This document shows, in pieces, positions 16,496 through 24,294 of a stretch of 64,000 bases of DNA. The position numbers and the translations under genes were made by a program. This DNA is from CAWBFD01 sp963788115 (GTDB lineage Bacteria; Actinomycetota; Thermoleophilia; Solirubrobacterales; 70-9). Positions within the stretch are counted from its first letter, which is position 1. Each line of letters starts with the position of its first letter. The notes beneath the pieces are model-generated. The model worked only from the letters and a program-made list of their open reading frames with translations, had not been told where the DNA came from and made no database searches. The stretch lies in contig CAWBFD010000004.1 in NCBI GenBank assembly GCA_963788115.1, positions 186,001 through 250,000 of the forward strand, in the 5' to 3' direction.

Positions 16496-16833
16496 GCGCC
16501 GGGCCCGATCAGGTCGTGATTCGGCCCGCCCGTCCCACGGACGCAACGGAGCTGCGTCGCGTGGCGCAGCGCGACAGCGCCGACGTCCCCCGCGGCCCGG
16601 TGCTGGTCGCGGAGCTCGGCGGCGGGATCAGGGCCGCCGTCTCGCTCGAAGGCGGCATGCCGATCGCCGATCCCTTCCATCCGACCGCGGCCCTTGTGGA
16701 GCTCCTGAGCGCCCGAGCCGCGCAGCTGCGAAGCGCCCCGGCGCGCTCGGACCGCTTGTGGCGTCAAGCTCCCTGGCGTGGCAGAAGGCGACACCGTTCA
16801 CCGCACCGCCCGCCGGCTACAAGAGTGGCTTGA
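16492..16833 (+). CDS. Small protein resembling a truncated GNAT N-terminus
   Basis: 113 residues, start ATG overlapping the stop of the GNAT gene. The first 75 residues (VVIRPARPTDATELRRVAQ, then GPVLVAELGGGIRAAVSLEGG, ADPFHPTAALVELL) look like the first strands and helices of a GNAT domain, but the acetyl-CoA loop is absent, so it is probably not an acetyltransferase by itself. The last 20 residues are Arg/His/Pro-rich and overlap the next gene by 56 bases, so natural function may not need them. It might partner the preceding GNAT protein. Reality of the gene is supported by coupling and composition only. Confidence 0.55.
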   Translation: MSAGPDQVVIRPARPTDATELRRVAQRDSADVPRGPVLVAELGGGIRAAVSLEGGMPIADPFHPTAALVELLSARAAQLRSAPARSDRLWRQAPWRGRRRHRSPHRPPATRVA

Positions 16834-17560
16834 TGGGCGAGACCTCGACCGGGCGCTTGCGCCGAGCCCGCTAAGCCCGCTCCGCCGCCAGCCGGGACGG
16901 CTGGCCTCGCTCGAGGGTGAGCGCCTCCGGCTTGCCGAGGCGCGCGGCAAGCATCTGCTGCTTCACTTCAGCGGCGGATTGGTCTTGCACTCTCATCTGG
17001 GTATGCGGGGCCAGTGGCGTACCCACCGACGGAGCGAGCCATGGACGCGTTCGATGCGCGCGGCCTGGATTGTGCTCTCGACCGTCGACCGCGACGCCGC
17101 GCAGTTCGGTGGGCCGCGTCTGGCGCTGCGTCGCGAGCGCGAGATGCGCCTTGACCCGCACCTGCGTGCGCTCGGTCCCGACCTCCTCGGCGATGCCTTC
17201 GAGCCCCGCGCCGGGGTCATCGCGCTGCGCCGGGCGGCCGGCGGAACCGAGCGGCTCGGCGAGGTCGTCGTGCGGCAGAACGCGATCGCCGGCATCGGCA
17301 ACATCTACAAGAGCGAGAGCCTGTGGGAAGCGGAGCTCGATCCGTGGCGGCGGCTATCGGACATCGACGACGACGAGCTCGAGCGCCTCCTGGCCACGGC
17401 GCGGCGGTTGATGAATGCCGGCGTCGACAGCGGCAGAGCCCCTCGCCGCGTCTACCGCCGCGCCGGCGCGCCCTGCCCGCGGTGCGGCACGACGCTGCGA
17501 TCGCGCGGCCAGGGCGACGCCAACCGGACCACGTACTGGTGCCCGGGCTGCCAGCGCTAG
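16778..17560 (+). CDS. Fpg/Nei family DNA glycosylase (Nei2-like) with N-terminal Ala
   Basis: 260-residue base-excision repair glycosylase/AP lyase. It has the Nei2-type N terminus (M)AEGDTVHRTARRL, the lysine in ARGKHLLLHF, HLGMRGQW, the helix-2-turn-helix QNAIAGIGNIYKSE and a C-terminal zinc finger CPRCGTTL ... CPGC. In this family residue 2 is the Pro whose amine attacks the DNA; here the codon after the GTG is GCA (Ala), while the following Glu is kept. Upstream codons offer no better start with Pro next to it. Human NEIL3 works with Val at this place, so activity is still possible. It overlaps the small GNAT-like gene by 56 bases. Confidence 0.85.
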   Translation: MAEGDTVHRTARRLQEWLDGRDLDRALAPSPLSPLRRQPGRLASLEGERLRLAEARGKHLLLHFSGGLVLHSHLGMRGQWRTHRRSEPWTRSMRAAWIVLSTVDRDAAQFGGPRLALRREREMRLDPHLRALGPDLLGDAFEPRAGVIALRRAAGGTERLGEVVVRQNAIAGIGNIYKSESLWEAELDPWRRLSDIDDDELERLLATARRLMNAGVDSGRAPRRVYRRAGAPCPRCGTTLRSRGQGDANRTTYWCPGCQR

Positions 17561-17592
17561 CGGTCCACTGGGCACCCCGTACCCTCGGTTGG

Positions 17593-18324
17593 GTGGAAGA
17601 CCAACCGGCCCTCTCGATCCGCAACCTGACCAAGCGCTACGACGATGGGACCCTGGCGCTCGAGGGCCTGGATCTCGAGGTGCCCTCCGGCGAGTTCTTC
17701 GGCCTGCTCGGGCCCAATGGGGCAGGCAAGACGACCCTGATCAACGCGGTCTGCAACCTGATCCGGATCACGGAGGGGAAGATCGACGTCTTCGGCCATC
17801 CCGGTTCGAGCCTCGAGGCGCGGCGGATGATCGGCATCGCCGAGCAGGATCCCAACCTCGACAGGTTCCTCACCGTCCGCGAGGCGCTCCTCTACCACGG
17901 GGGCTACTTCGGCCTCACCAGGCAGCGCTCGCTCGAGCGCGCCGAGGCGATGATCGATGTGTTCGACCTGCACGCGAAGGCCGACGTACGGGCGCCCAAG
18001 CTGTCCGGCGGTCAGCGTCGGAGGCTGCTGCTCGCGCGGGCCCTCCTGCACGAGCCGCGCCTGGTGATTCTCGACGAGCCCACCGCGGGCGTGGACGTCG
18101 AGCTGCGTCGTGAGCTGTGGCGCTACATCCGCCGCCTGCACCGGGCGGGAACCACGATCGTCCTCACCACTCACTACCTCGAGGAGGCCGAGGCGCTGTG
18201 CGAGGACATCGCCCTGATCTCCGGTGGGCGCATCGTCGCCCGCTCGACCCCCGAAGGCCTGAAGCGCGAGTACGAGGCCGCCACGCTCGAGGATGTCTAT
18301 CTGAAGGCGGTGGCGCTGACTTGA
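17593..18324 (+). CDS. ABC transporter ATP-binding protein
   Basis: 243-residue nucleotide-binding subunit of an ABC-2 type exporter, working at the inner face of the membrane with the permease encoded next. Walker A GPNGAGKTTL (about residues 38-47), Q-loop IAEQDPN, signature LSGGQRRRLL, Walker B LVILDEPTAGVD and H-loop TTHYLEEAE. The GTG at 17593 was chosen because the domain begins at once (ALSIRNLTKRYDDG). The gene ends in a TTGA overlap with the permease. Family relatives include drug, polysaccharide (NodI-type) and lipid exporters; the substrate is not known. Confidence 0.9.
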   Translation: MEDQPALSIRNLTKRYDDGTLALEGLDLEVPSGEFFGLLGPNGAGKTTLINAVCNLIRITEGKIDVFGHPGSSLEARRMIGIAEQDPNLDRFLTVREALLYHGGYFGLTRQRSLERAEAMIDVFDLHAKADVRAPKLSGGQRRRLLLARALLHEPRLVILDEPTAGVDVELRRELWRYIRRLHRAGTTIVLTTHYLEEAEALCEDIALISGGRIVARSTPEGLKREYEAATLEDVYLKAVALT

Positions 18325-19151
18325 CCACGACGACCGAAGCAGCGCGCGAGGACGTTCCGCCGAGCGCCCTTCCGCCGCTACCCGCCCCACAACCCTGGCG
18401 AAGCTTCCTCTGGCTCTCGGCGCGTGAGTGCCTGCGTGTGTCGAAGCTGTGGACACAGACGATGCTCGCGCCGGTCGTCTCCTCGATCCTGTTCATCGTC
18501 GTCTTCGGGCTTTCGCTCGGTAGCCGGATCAGCGAGGTGGAGGGCATCCCGTACGAGCAGTTCATCGTCCCCGGGCTGATCGCCATGGCGATGGCCCAGG
18601 CGGCCTACTCGAACAACTCGAGCTCGATTTTTCAGGCGCGGTCCGATCGCTACATCGACGACGTGCTGGCGGCGCCGATGCACCACTGGCAGATGCATCT
18701 CGGTTACGTCATCGGTGGCGCCTTCCGGGCGTTGTTGATCGGGGTGGCGCTGGCCGCCCTGGCCGTGCCGCTCACGGGCGTGTCCATTGAGCATCCGCTG
18801 CCGCTGGCGGGCGCGGTGATCCTGCTTGTGGCCCTGTTCGGCGCGCTCGGGGTGATCGTGGGCATCTACGCCGAGACCTTCGACCATCACACCTTCGTCA
18901 ACAACATCGTGATCCTGCCGCTCACGTTCGTCGGGGGCGTCTTCTACTCCGTCGATGTCCTCCCGAGCCCCTGGGAGGAGATCTCGCACGCGAACCCGAT
19001 CTTCTACATGGTCAACGCCATCCGGTACGGGTTTCTGGGCAGCGCGGACGCTCCAGTCTGGCTGTGCTTCGCGGTCACCGCGGCGTTCGCCGCGGGAACG
19101 CTCGCATGGTCGCAGTCGCTGTTCGTCACCGGGCGCAAGCTGAAGCCCTAG
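18321..19151 (+). CDS. ABC-2 type transporter permease
   Basis: 276-residue integral membrane subunit with about six hydrophobic segments (for example LAPVVSSILFIVVFGLSLG, RALLIGVALAALAVPLTG, LAGAVILLVALFGALGVIVG, NNIVILPLTFVGGVFYSVDV). The stretch LPLTFVGGVFYSVDVLP followed by ANPIFYMVNAIRYG is characteristic of NodJ/DrrB-like ABC-2 permeases. The start is TTG at 18321, overlapping the ATPase stop, as seen at other gene junctions in this window. Together with the upstream gene it forms a two-component exporter. Confidence 0.87.
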   Translation: MTTTTEAAREDVPPSALPPLPAPQPWRSFLWLSARECLRVSKLWTQTMLAPVVSSILFIVVFGLSLGSRISEVEGIPYEQFIVPGLIAMAMAQAAYSNNSSSIFQARSDRYIDDVLAAPMHHWQMHLGYVIGGAFRALLIGVALAALAVPLTGVSIEHPLPLAGAVILLVALFGALGVIVGIYAETFDHHTFVNNIVILPLTFVGGVFYSVDVLPSPWEEISHANPIFYMVNAIRYGFLGSADAPVWLCFAVTAAFAAGTLAWSQSLFVTGRKLKP

Positions 19152-19244
19152 ACCGGCGCCCCGCGCGAATCGTCCTCACAAGAGCCGGGTCGCTCCGCCG
19201 GTTCGTGCGCAGAGCGCGATAATTCGTGGCCGGAGGATGAGATC

Positions 19245-19928
19245 GTGAATACCGGCAATGTGGAACTGCTCGGGCGGGTGCCCCTGTTCGCCGAGCTCTC
19301 CGGCGGCGATATCGAGCGCATCGCTCACGTCGCCGTGCCGCGCGCCTTCCCCAAGGGGGTGCGCGTCTTCCACGAGGGCGACAGCTCGGACGCCTGCTAC
19401 ATCGTCCGCAGCGGCGACCTGCGGGTGACCCGCGAGCACTCGGATGGCCGCGCGATCGCGCTCGCCACGCTCGGCCCCGGCGACCTCTTCGGCGAGCTCG
19501 CGATGCTCGACGGTGGTGCCCGCTCCGCCAGCGTCGAGACCCTGGCCGACTCGGAGCTGCTCGCGCTTCCGGCAGGTGACGTCCGCCGCCTGCTGGCCGA
19601 CCATCCCGAGATCGCGGTGAAGCTGATCGTCGCGCTCACGCGGCGGCTGCGCGAGACCAACGAGCGGGTCACGCGCCAGTCGTTCCAGACCGTGCCCAGC
19701 CGCGTCGCCGGCGTGCTGCTGCAGCTGATCGCCGAGGACGCGGTTGCCGAGGGCCGGGAGGGGATCACCGTGCGGATGACCCAGGCCGACCTCGCCCAAC
19801 TCGCCGGCACCTCGCGGGAGAGCGTCAGCCGCTTCCTGGCCACGCTCGAGCGGGCCAGCGTGGTCCGGGTGGGCCGCGGACGGGTCACGGTCCTGGAGCC
19901 GCAGCGGCTCCATGCGTACATCTTCTGA
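19245..19928 (+). CDS. Crp/Fnr family transcriptional regulator
   Basis: 227-residue regulator with an N-terminal cyclic-nucleotide-binding fold (FHEGDSSDACYIVRSGDLRV, GPGDLFGELAMLDGGARSASV with the phosphate-binding-cassette-like GELA...RSA) and a C-terminal winged helix with recognition helix AGTSRESVSRFLATLERA. The cassette resembles CRP-type cAMP binders, but the ligand is unproven. There is no Cys cluster, so it is not an Fnr-type oxygen sensor. The GTG start at 19245 has a good Shine-Dalgarno GGAGGA seven bases upstream. The downstream pcm gene starts 12 bases after its stop. Confidence 0.9.
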   Translation: MNTGNVELLGRVPLFAELSGGDIERIAHVAVPRAFPKGVRVFHEGDSSDACYIVRSGDLRVTREHSDGRAIALATLGPGDLFGELAMLDGGARSASVETLADSELLALPAGDVRRLLADHPEIAVKLIVALTRRLRETNERVTRQSFQTVPSRVAGVLLQLIAEDAVAEGREGITVRMTQADLAQLAGTSRESVSRFLATLERASVVRVGRGRVTVLEPQRLHAYIF

Positions 19929-19940
19929 TCGCCCGCTGCC

Positions 19941-20615
19941 GTGGCCGGACCCGAGTTCGCCGCCCTCCGAGAGCAGATGGTGGAACGCCAGCTCCGGCGG
20001 CGCGGGATCGCCGACGAGCGGGTGCTCGAGGCGATGCGGCGCGTTCCCCGAGAGCGATTCGTGCCGGAGGCGCAACGGCGACGCGCCTACGCGGACTCGG
20101 CCTTGCCGATCGGCCACGGCCAGACGATCTCGCAGCCATGGATTGTCGCCGCGATCTGCGAGGCGCTCGCCCTGGATGGCGGCGAGCGTGTGCTCGAGGT
20201 GGGCACCGGGTCGGGCTACTCGGCCTGCGTTCTCGCGCTCCTCGCCCGCGAGGTGCTCACAATCGAGCGTGTCCCGGAGCTTGCCAACGAGGCGCGTGAG
20301 GCGATCGCCGCGTTCGGCGCCACCAACGTCGAGGTGGTCGTTGGCGACGGGAGCGTCGGTCTGCCGGAACGGGCGCCGTACGAGGGGATCGCCGTGCACG
20401 CGACCGCCCCGGCGCCCTCGCCGAAGCTGATCTCACAGCTCACCATCGGCGGGCGCCTCGTGGTGCCGATCGCCGAGGCGCGGGCCGACATGCTGACCAT
20501 GTACCGCCGCGTCTCGGAGGAGTTCGACGCGTTCAGCGGCGACGGGCTCGAGCGCAGGCTGATCGGTCCGTGCAGGTTCGTACCGCTGATCGGCACCGAG
20601 GGGTTCCCTGAGTGA
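19941..20615 (+). CDS. pcm: Protein-L-isoaspartate O-methyltransferase
   Basis: 224-residue cytosolic SAM-dependent enzyme that methylates isoaspartyl residues of damaged proteins for repair. Family motifs: MVERQLRRRGI at the N terminus, RVPRERFVPE, the substrate loop ALPIGHGQTISQPWIVA, SAM motif I VLEVGTGSGYSACVLA, post-I VLTIERVPEL and GGRLVVPI. The start is GTG at 19941, 12 bases after the Crp/Fnr gene. Length is normal for the family. Confidence 0.92.
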   Translation: MAGPEFAALREQMVERQLRRRGIADERVLEAMRRVPRERFVPEAQRRRAYADSALPIGHGQTISQPWIVAAICEALALDGGERVLEVGTGSGYSACVLALLAREVLTIERVPELANEAREAIAAFGATNVEVVVGDGSVGLPERAPYEGIAVHATAPAPSPKLISQLTIGGRLVVPIAEARADMLTMYRRVSEEFDAFSGDGLERRLIGPCRFVPLIGTEGFPE

Positions 20616-20727
20616 AACCGGGTGAGCAATCAGTGAGCCGCGCGTCGCGATTCACGTTAGGCTCAACCAGCGTGCGAGCCGGCACTAGCGGCCCGCCCCC
20701 GCGATCTCCCCGAAACCCCCCCACGGC

Positions 20728-21132
20728 ATGAACGGCGGCCTCTACGCGCTGAATTTCTTCTCGCCGGCCTTCGTCGATCAGCTCCGGCGTGGCCGGAAGA
20801 CGGCCACCATCCGTCTCGGCGACAAGTCTCGGAAGTACCGCCGGGGCCAGGTGGTGTGGATCACGGTGGGCTATCAGCATTCGCCGAAGGAGAAGATCTT
20901 CTCGGCGGTGATCGACGGGGTCGAGGTGAAGCGCGTGCGGGAGCTCTCGCCGCGCGACATCGAGCACGACAACCCCGAGTTCCGCCGCCTCGACGAGATG
21001 GTCGGCTTCCTCGAGCAGATCTACGGGCGGGAGATCTCCCACGACGACACCGTCACTGTGGTCCGCTTCTCACAGGTCGTCGAGCCGGCGGGCCCACGCT
21101 TCGGCAACGGCGAGCCCCCGTCGCCGAACTAG
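20728..21132 (+). CDS. ASCH (PUA-like) domain protein
   Basis: 134-residue protein with an ASCH-type fold: N-terminal LNFFSPAFVDQLRRGRKTATIR (the R-K-T-A-T-I-R element is typical), GQVVWITVGYQ, VIDGVEVKRVRELSPRDI and a final TVTVVRFSQV strand. ASCH domains are related to PUA RNA-binding domains and may bind RNA or act as small hydrolases; the role here is unknown. The last roughly 17 residues (PRFGNGEPPSPN) look unstructured. The next gene follows after 8 bases. Confidence 0.75.
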   Translation: MNGGLYALNFFSPAFVDQLRRGRKTATIRLGDKSRKYRRGQVVWITVGYQHSPKEKIFSAVIDGVEVKRVRELSPRDIEHDNPEFRRLDEMVGFLEQIYGREISHDDTVTVVRFSQVVEPAGPRFGNGEPPSPN

Positions 21133-21140
21133 CTCGCCGG

Positions 21141-21626
21141 GTGGCCGAGTACGCCTTCCTCACCACCTGGCTGCTCGGGTGCGAGCGCGATCGCGCGTGG
21201 CAGGCGATCTATGACTCCGAGGCATGGCCGGGGTGGTGGCGCGGGGTCGAGCGGGTGGTCGAGATCGCACCGGGCGACGAGAACGGTGTCGGCCAGGTGA
21301 GCCGGTACACCTGGCGCTCGAAGCTCCCATACGAGCTCGAGTTCGAGATGCGAACCACCCGGGTCGATCGCCCGCGTCTGCTCGAAGGGCGGGCCGAGGG
21401 GGAGCTCACGGGCGCGGGCCGCTGGCGCCTCTTCGAGCAGGACGGCCTCGACGGGTCGATCACCGTTGTGGTCAACGAGTGGAACGTCGCCACGACGAGG
21501 CCGTGGATGAACGTGCTCGCGCCGATCGCCCGGCCGGTGTTCGCCTGGAACCACGACTGGGTGATGCGCAACGGCGGTGAGGGCCTCGCCCGTTTGCTTG
21601 GCTGCCGGCTGCTGGCCGCGGATTGA
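21141..21626 (+). CDS. SRPBCC (START-like) family protein
   Basis: 161 residues with the helix-grip pattern of the SRPBCC/polyketide-cyclase family: first strand VAEYAFLTTWLLGCERDRAWQ, AWPGWWRGVERVVEIAPGD, alternating strands VSRYTWRSKLPYELEFEM and RLLEGRAEGELTGAGRWRLF, and the C-terminal helix FAWNHDWVMRNGGEGLARLL. The GTG at 21141 was chosen as the domain begins there; upstream codons are antisense to nothing useful and overlap the ASCH gene. These proteins bind hydrophobic ligands; the ligand is unknown. Confidence 0.75.
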   Translation: MAEYAFLTTWLLGCERDRAWQAIYDSEAWPGWWRGVERVVEIAPGDENGVGQVSRYTWRSKLPYELEFEMRTTRVDRPRLLEGRAEGELTGAGRWRLFEQDGLDGSITVVVNEWNVATTRPWMNVLAPIARPVFAWNHDWVMRNGGEGLARLLGCRLLAAD

Positions 21627-21683
21627 CGCGGGGAGGGCACCCGCCGTCCCAGGGACGAGACCGTCAGCCCACCCCTGACGCTT

Positions 21684-21746
21684 CTAGTGGTCGCGTCCGC
21701 AAATGCGCTGGCGCTCTGACGGGCGCTCCGCGCGCCGGGGCTACGC
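21684..21746. repeat. Truncated AGTGGTC-family element
   Basis: CTAGTGGTCGCGTCCGCAAA (21684-21703) and the following GCGCTGGCGCTCTGACGGG correspond to the left arm and loop of the element at 36950-37028 (CTAGTGGTCGCGGCCGCAAA, GGCGTTCTGGCGGG). The right arm with GACCACTA is missing; instead the promoter-like TACGCT (21742-21747) of the next gene follows. It appears to be a solo or decayed copy. Confidence 0.55.
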
Positions 21747-21753
21747 TCACCGG

Positions 21754-22050
21754 ATGGACATCGTCGTCGCCGGCATCGCCGTCGCAGCCTTCGCGGGCAC
21801 CGTGTTCGTGGTCGCGTTCGCCCTCTCGAACCTACAGCGGGGCAAGCCGCGGTCGGTGGCGGACGCAACGGGGGAGGGGTGGATGACGGTCGACGAGGTC
21901 GCGGACCTGCTGGAGGTGAGCCCGGCCGAGGTGGTCACGCTGGCCGAGCGCGACGCGATCCCCTACTACCTCGTCTCGGCTGGTAGTCCCTCCGATCCCC
22001 GAGACCTGCGCTTTCGCCGGGCCGAGATCGAGGCCTGGACGATCGGGTAG
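21754..22050 (+). CDS. Membrane-anchored helix-turn-helix (excisionase-like) protein
   Basis: 98 residues. Residues 4-26 are one hydrophobic segment (IVVAGIAVAAFAGTVFVVAF), followed by the basic LQRGKPR. Residues 42-98 form a MerR/excisionase-type HTH_17 domain: WMTVDEVADLLEVSPAEVVTLAE, IPYYLV, RFRRAEIEAWTIG. In soluble relatives this domain binds DNA; here it would sit at the inner face of the membrane. A -10 hexamer TACGCT ends 6 bases before the ATG, so the mRNA is probably leaderless. Function unknown. Confidence 0.75.
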   Translation: MDIVVAGIAVAAFAGTVFVVAFALSNLQRGKPRSVADATGEGWMTVDEVADLLEVSPAEVVTLAERDAIPYYLVSAGSPSDPRDLRFRRAEIEAWTIG

Positions 22051-22133
22051 GCCCGAGCGCCTACGAGCAGGCAGGGCCCCAAAGGGGGCCCGTGCCCGAG
22101 ATGTGAAGAATCTGAGGTCGGCCGACTTAGATC

Positions 22134-22162
22134 TTGACCGACGGGATATCCGTCGCTACACT
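22134..22162 (+). promoter_or_regulatory. Sigma-70 type promoter of groES-groEL
   Basis: -35 TTGACC (22134-22139), 17-base spacer, -10 TACACT (22157-22162). Transcription would start near 22169, just before the CIRCE operator. Confidence 0.8.
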
Positions 22163-22174
22163 CACAAGGCGTTC

Positions 22175-22199
22175 TGGCACTCTCATGTATAGAGTGCCA
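22175..22199 (+). promoter_or_regulatory. CIRCE operator (HrcA binding site)
   Basis: TGGCACTC-N9-GAGTGCCA fits the CIRCE consensus (TTAGCACTC-N9-GAGTGCTAA) in arms and spacing. It lies just downstream of the predicted start of transcription, so HrcA should repress the groESL mRNA when bound. The hrcA gene is not in this window. Confidence 0.9.
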
Positions 22200-22260
22200 A
22201 GCGGCAGGAAAACGACAACCAGCTTTACGAGTACTGAGCTAGGACGGAGGTAAGTCAGAG

Positions 22261-22551
22261 ATGAATCTGAAGCCCCTTGGCGACCGGCTGATCGTCCAGG
22301 CGATCGAGGAGGAGGAGACGACCGCGAGCGGCATCGTCCTCCCCGATACCGCCAAGGAGAAGCCGCAGAAGGGCAAGGTCTTGGCCGTCGGTGACGGTGC
22401 CTGGGACGAGGACGGCGACAAGCGGATCCCGCTCGATGTCTCAGAGGGGGACGAGGTCCTCTATTCCAAGTACGGCGGCACCGAGATCAAGGTAGACGGC
22501 GAGGACGTGCTCGTCCTGCGCGAGTCGGACGTGCTCGCGAAGGTCGTCTAG
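22261..22551 (+). CDS. groES: Co-chaperonin GroES
   Basis: 96-residue lid of the GroEL chamber. Family blocks are present: LKPLGDRLIVQAIEEEETTASGI (mobile loop follows at VLPDTAKEKPQKGKVLAVG), EGDEVLYSKYGGTEIKVDGED and the final VLRESDVLAKV. The Shine-Dalgarno GGAGG (22246-22250) is 10 bases before the ATG. It is the first gene of the groESL operon, controlled by the promoter and CIRCE element upstream. Confidence 0.97.
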   Translation: MNLKPLGDRLIVQAIEEEETTASGIVLPDTAKEKPQKGKVLAVGDGAWDEDGDKRIPLDVSEGDEVLYSKYGGTEIKVDGEDVLVLRESDVLAKVV

Positions 22552-22585
22552 GCACCTAAACCGAGACAAAGGAGAAAGGAAGAAC

Positions 22586-24214
22586 ATGGCTCACAAGGAG
22601 CTCAAGTACGACGCCGAGGCGCGTGCCGCGTTGCAGGCCGGAGTGGACTCCGTGGCCAACGCGGTCAAGGTGACCCTCGGCCCGAAGGGGCGCTACGTCG
22701 TGCTCGACAAGAAGTTCGGCGCCCCCACGATCACCAACGACGGGGTCACGATCGCGCGCGAGATCGAGATCGAGGACGTGTTCGAGAACCAGGGCGCGCA
22801 GCTCGTTCGCGAGGTGGCCACGGCGACCAACGACGTCGCCGGCGACGGGACCACGACCGCCACGCTGCTGGCCCAGACGATCGTCCGTCAGGGGGCTAGG
22901 AACGTTGCCGCCGGCGCCAATCCCCTGGCGCTGCGCCGCGGGATCGAGACGGCGGTCGACCAGGTGGTCGAGCACCTGCGCGACAAGCAGTCGGCGGAGA
23001 TCGCCGGCAAGGAGCAGATCGCGCGGGTCGCGGCGATCTCGGCTGCCGACGATGAGATCGGCAACGTGATCGCGGACGCGATCGAGAAGGTCGGCAAGGA
23101 CGGCGTGGTCAACGTCGAGGAGGGCCAGACCTTCGGCATGGAGCTGGAGTTCACCGAGGGGATGCAGTTCGACAAGGGCTACATCTCCCCGTACATGATC
23201 ACCGACCAGGAGCGCATGGAGGCGGTGCTCGAGGAACCGTACGTGCTGATCGCGAATCAGAAGATCGGCTCGGTTCGCGACCTGCTGCCGGTGCTCGAGC
23301 AGGTGATGCAGAGCGGCAAGCCGCTGCTGATCGTGGCCGAGGACGTCGAGGGCGAGTCGCTCGCGACGCTCGTGGTCAACAAGCTCCGCGGCACCTTCAC
23401 CGGCGTCGCGGTCAAGGCGCCGGGCTTCGGTGACCGCCGCAAGCGCATGCTCGAGGACATCGCGGTCCTCTCGGGCGGCGAGGTGATCACCGAGGAGATG
23501 GGCCTGAAGCTCGAGAACACCCAGGTCTCGCAGCTCGGCAGGGCCCGCCGCGTGGTCGTGGCCAAGGACACGACGACGATCATCGACGGTGCCGGCGAGA
23601 AGTCGGAGATCGAGGGCCGGATCAACCAGATCCGTCAGGAGATCGAGAACACCGACTCCGATTTCGACCGCGAGAAGCTCCAGGAGCGCCTGGCGAAGCT
23701 CGCGGGCGGGGTCGCCGTGGTCAAGGTCGGCGCTGCCACCGAGACCGAGATGAAGGAGAAGAAGCACCGCGTCGAGGACGCGCTGCAGGCTACCCGCGCG
23801 GCCCTCGAGGAGGGCATCGTGCCGGGCGGCGGCGTCGCGCTACTCAACGCGCAGGACGCGATCGACCCCGCCGATCTCGACGCCGACGAGGCGACCGGCG
23901 CGGAGATCATCCGTCGCGCGCTCGAGGAGCCGATGCGGCAGATCGCCAACAACTCCGGTCTGGAGGGCTCGGTCGTGGTCGAGAAGGTCCGCGGCCTCAA
24001 GGCCGGCGAGGGCCTCGACGCCGAAACCGGCGAGTACGGCGACCTGGTCAAGGCCGGCGTCATCGACCCGACCATGGTCACCCGCTCGGCGCTTCAGAAC
24101 GCGGCCTCGATCGCGAAGAACATCCTCACGACCGAGGCGATCGTGGCGGAGCCGCCGGAGAAGGAGCCGGCCGGGGCCGGTGCCGGCATGCCCGACATGG
24201 GCGGGATGATGTAA
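22586..24214 (+). CDS. groEL: Chaperonin GroEL
   Basis: 542-residue subunit of the ATP-driven folding chamber. Visible are VTLGPKGRYVVLDK (ATP loop), NDGVTIAREIEIED, VAGDGTTTATLLAQ (contains the catalytic Asp), the apical domain (YISPYMITD), the AAALEEGIVPGGGVAL-like ATRAALEEGIVPGGGVAL block and the C-terminal tail MPDMGGMM. The tail is Gly-Met type (not His-rich), as in the housekeeping GroEL of Actinobacteria. Start ATG has AAGGAG and AGGAAG upstream. A strong hairpin follows. Confidence 0.98.
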   Translation: MAHKELKYDAEARAALQAGVDSVANAVKVTLGPKGRYVVLDKKFGAPTITNDGVTIAREIEIEDVFENQGAQLVREVATATNDVAGDGTTTATLLAQTIVRQGARNVAAGANPLALRRGIETAVDQVVEHLRDKQSAEIAGKEQIARVAAISAADDEIGNVIADAIEKVGKDGVVNVEEGQTFGMELEFTEGMQFDKGYISPYMITDQERMEAVLEEPYVLIANQKIGSVRDLLPVLEQVMQSGKPLLIVAEDVEGESLATLVVNKLRGTFTGVAVKAPGFGDRRKRMLEDIAVLSGGEVITEEMGLKLENTQVSQLGRARRVVVAKDTTTIIDGAGEKSEIEGRINQIRQEIENTDSDFDREKLQERLAKLAGGVAVVKVGAATETEMKEKKHRVEDALQATRAALEEGIVPGGGVALLNAQDAIDPADLDADEATGAEIIRRALEEPMRQIANNSGLEGSVVVEKVRGLKAGEGLDAETGEYGDLVKAGVIDPTMVTRSALQNAASIAKNILTTEAIVAEPPEKEPAGAGAGMPDMGGMM

Positions 24215-24257
24215 TTCGCCCCAACAGGCGAGTGCCTCCGCGAGGAGGCGACTTCAT

Positions 24258-24286
24258 GGAGGCCCGGGCCCTTGGCCCGGGCCTCC
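24258..24286 (+). terminator. Strong hairpin terminator behind groEL
   Basis: A perfect 13-bp GC stem GGAGGCCCGGGCC / GGCCCGGGCCTCC with a 3-base loop, followed by GCATT. A smaller hairpin GCCTCC-gcga-GGAGGC (about 24234-24249) lies before it. The position between convergent genes suggests use in both directions. Confidence 0.8.
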
Positions 24287-24294
24287 GCATTAGG

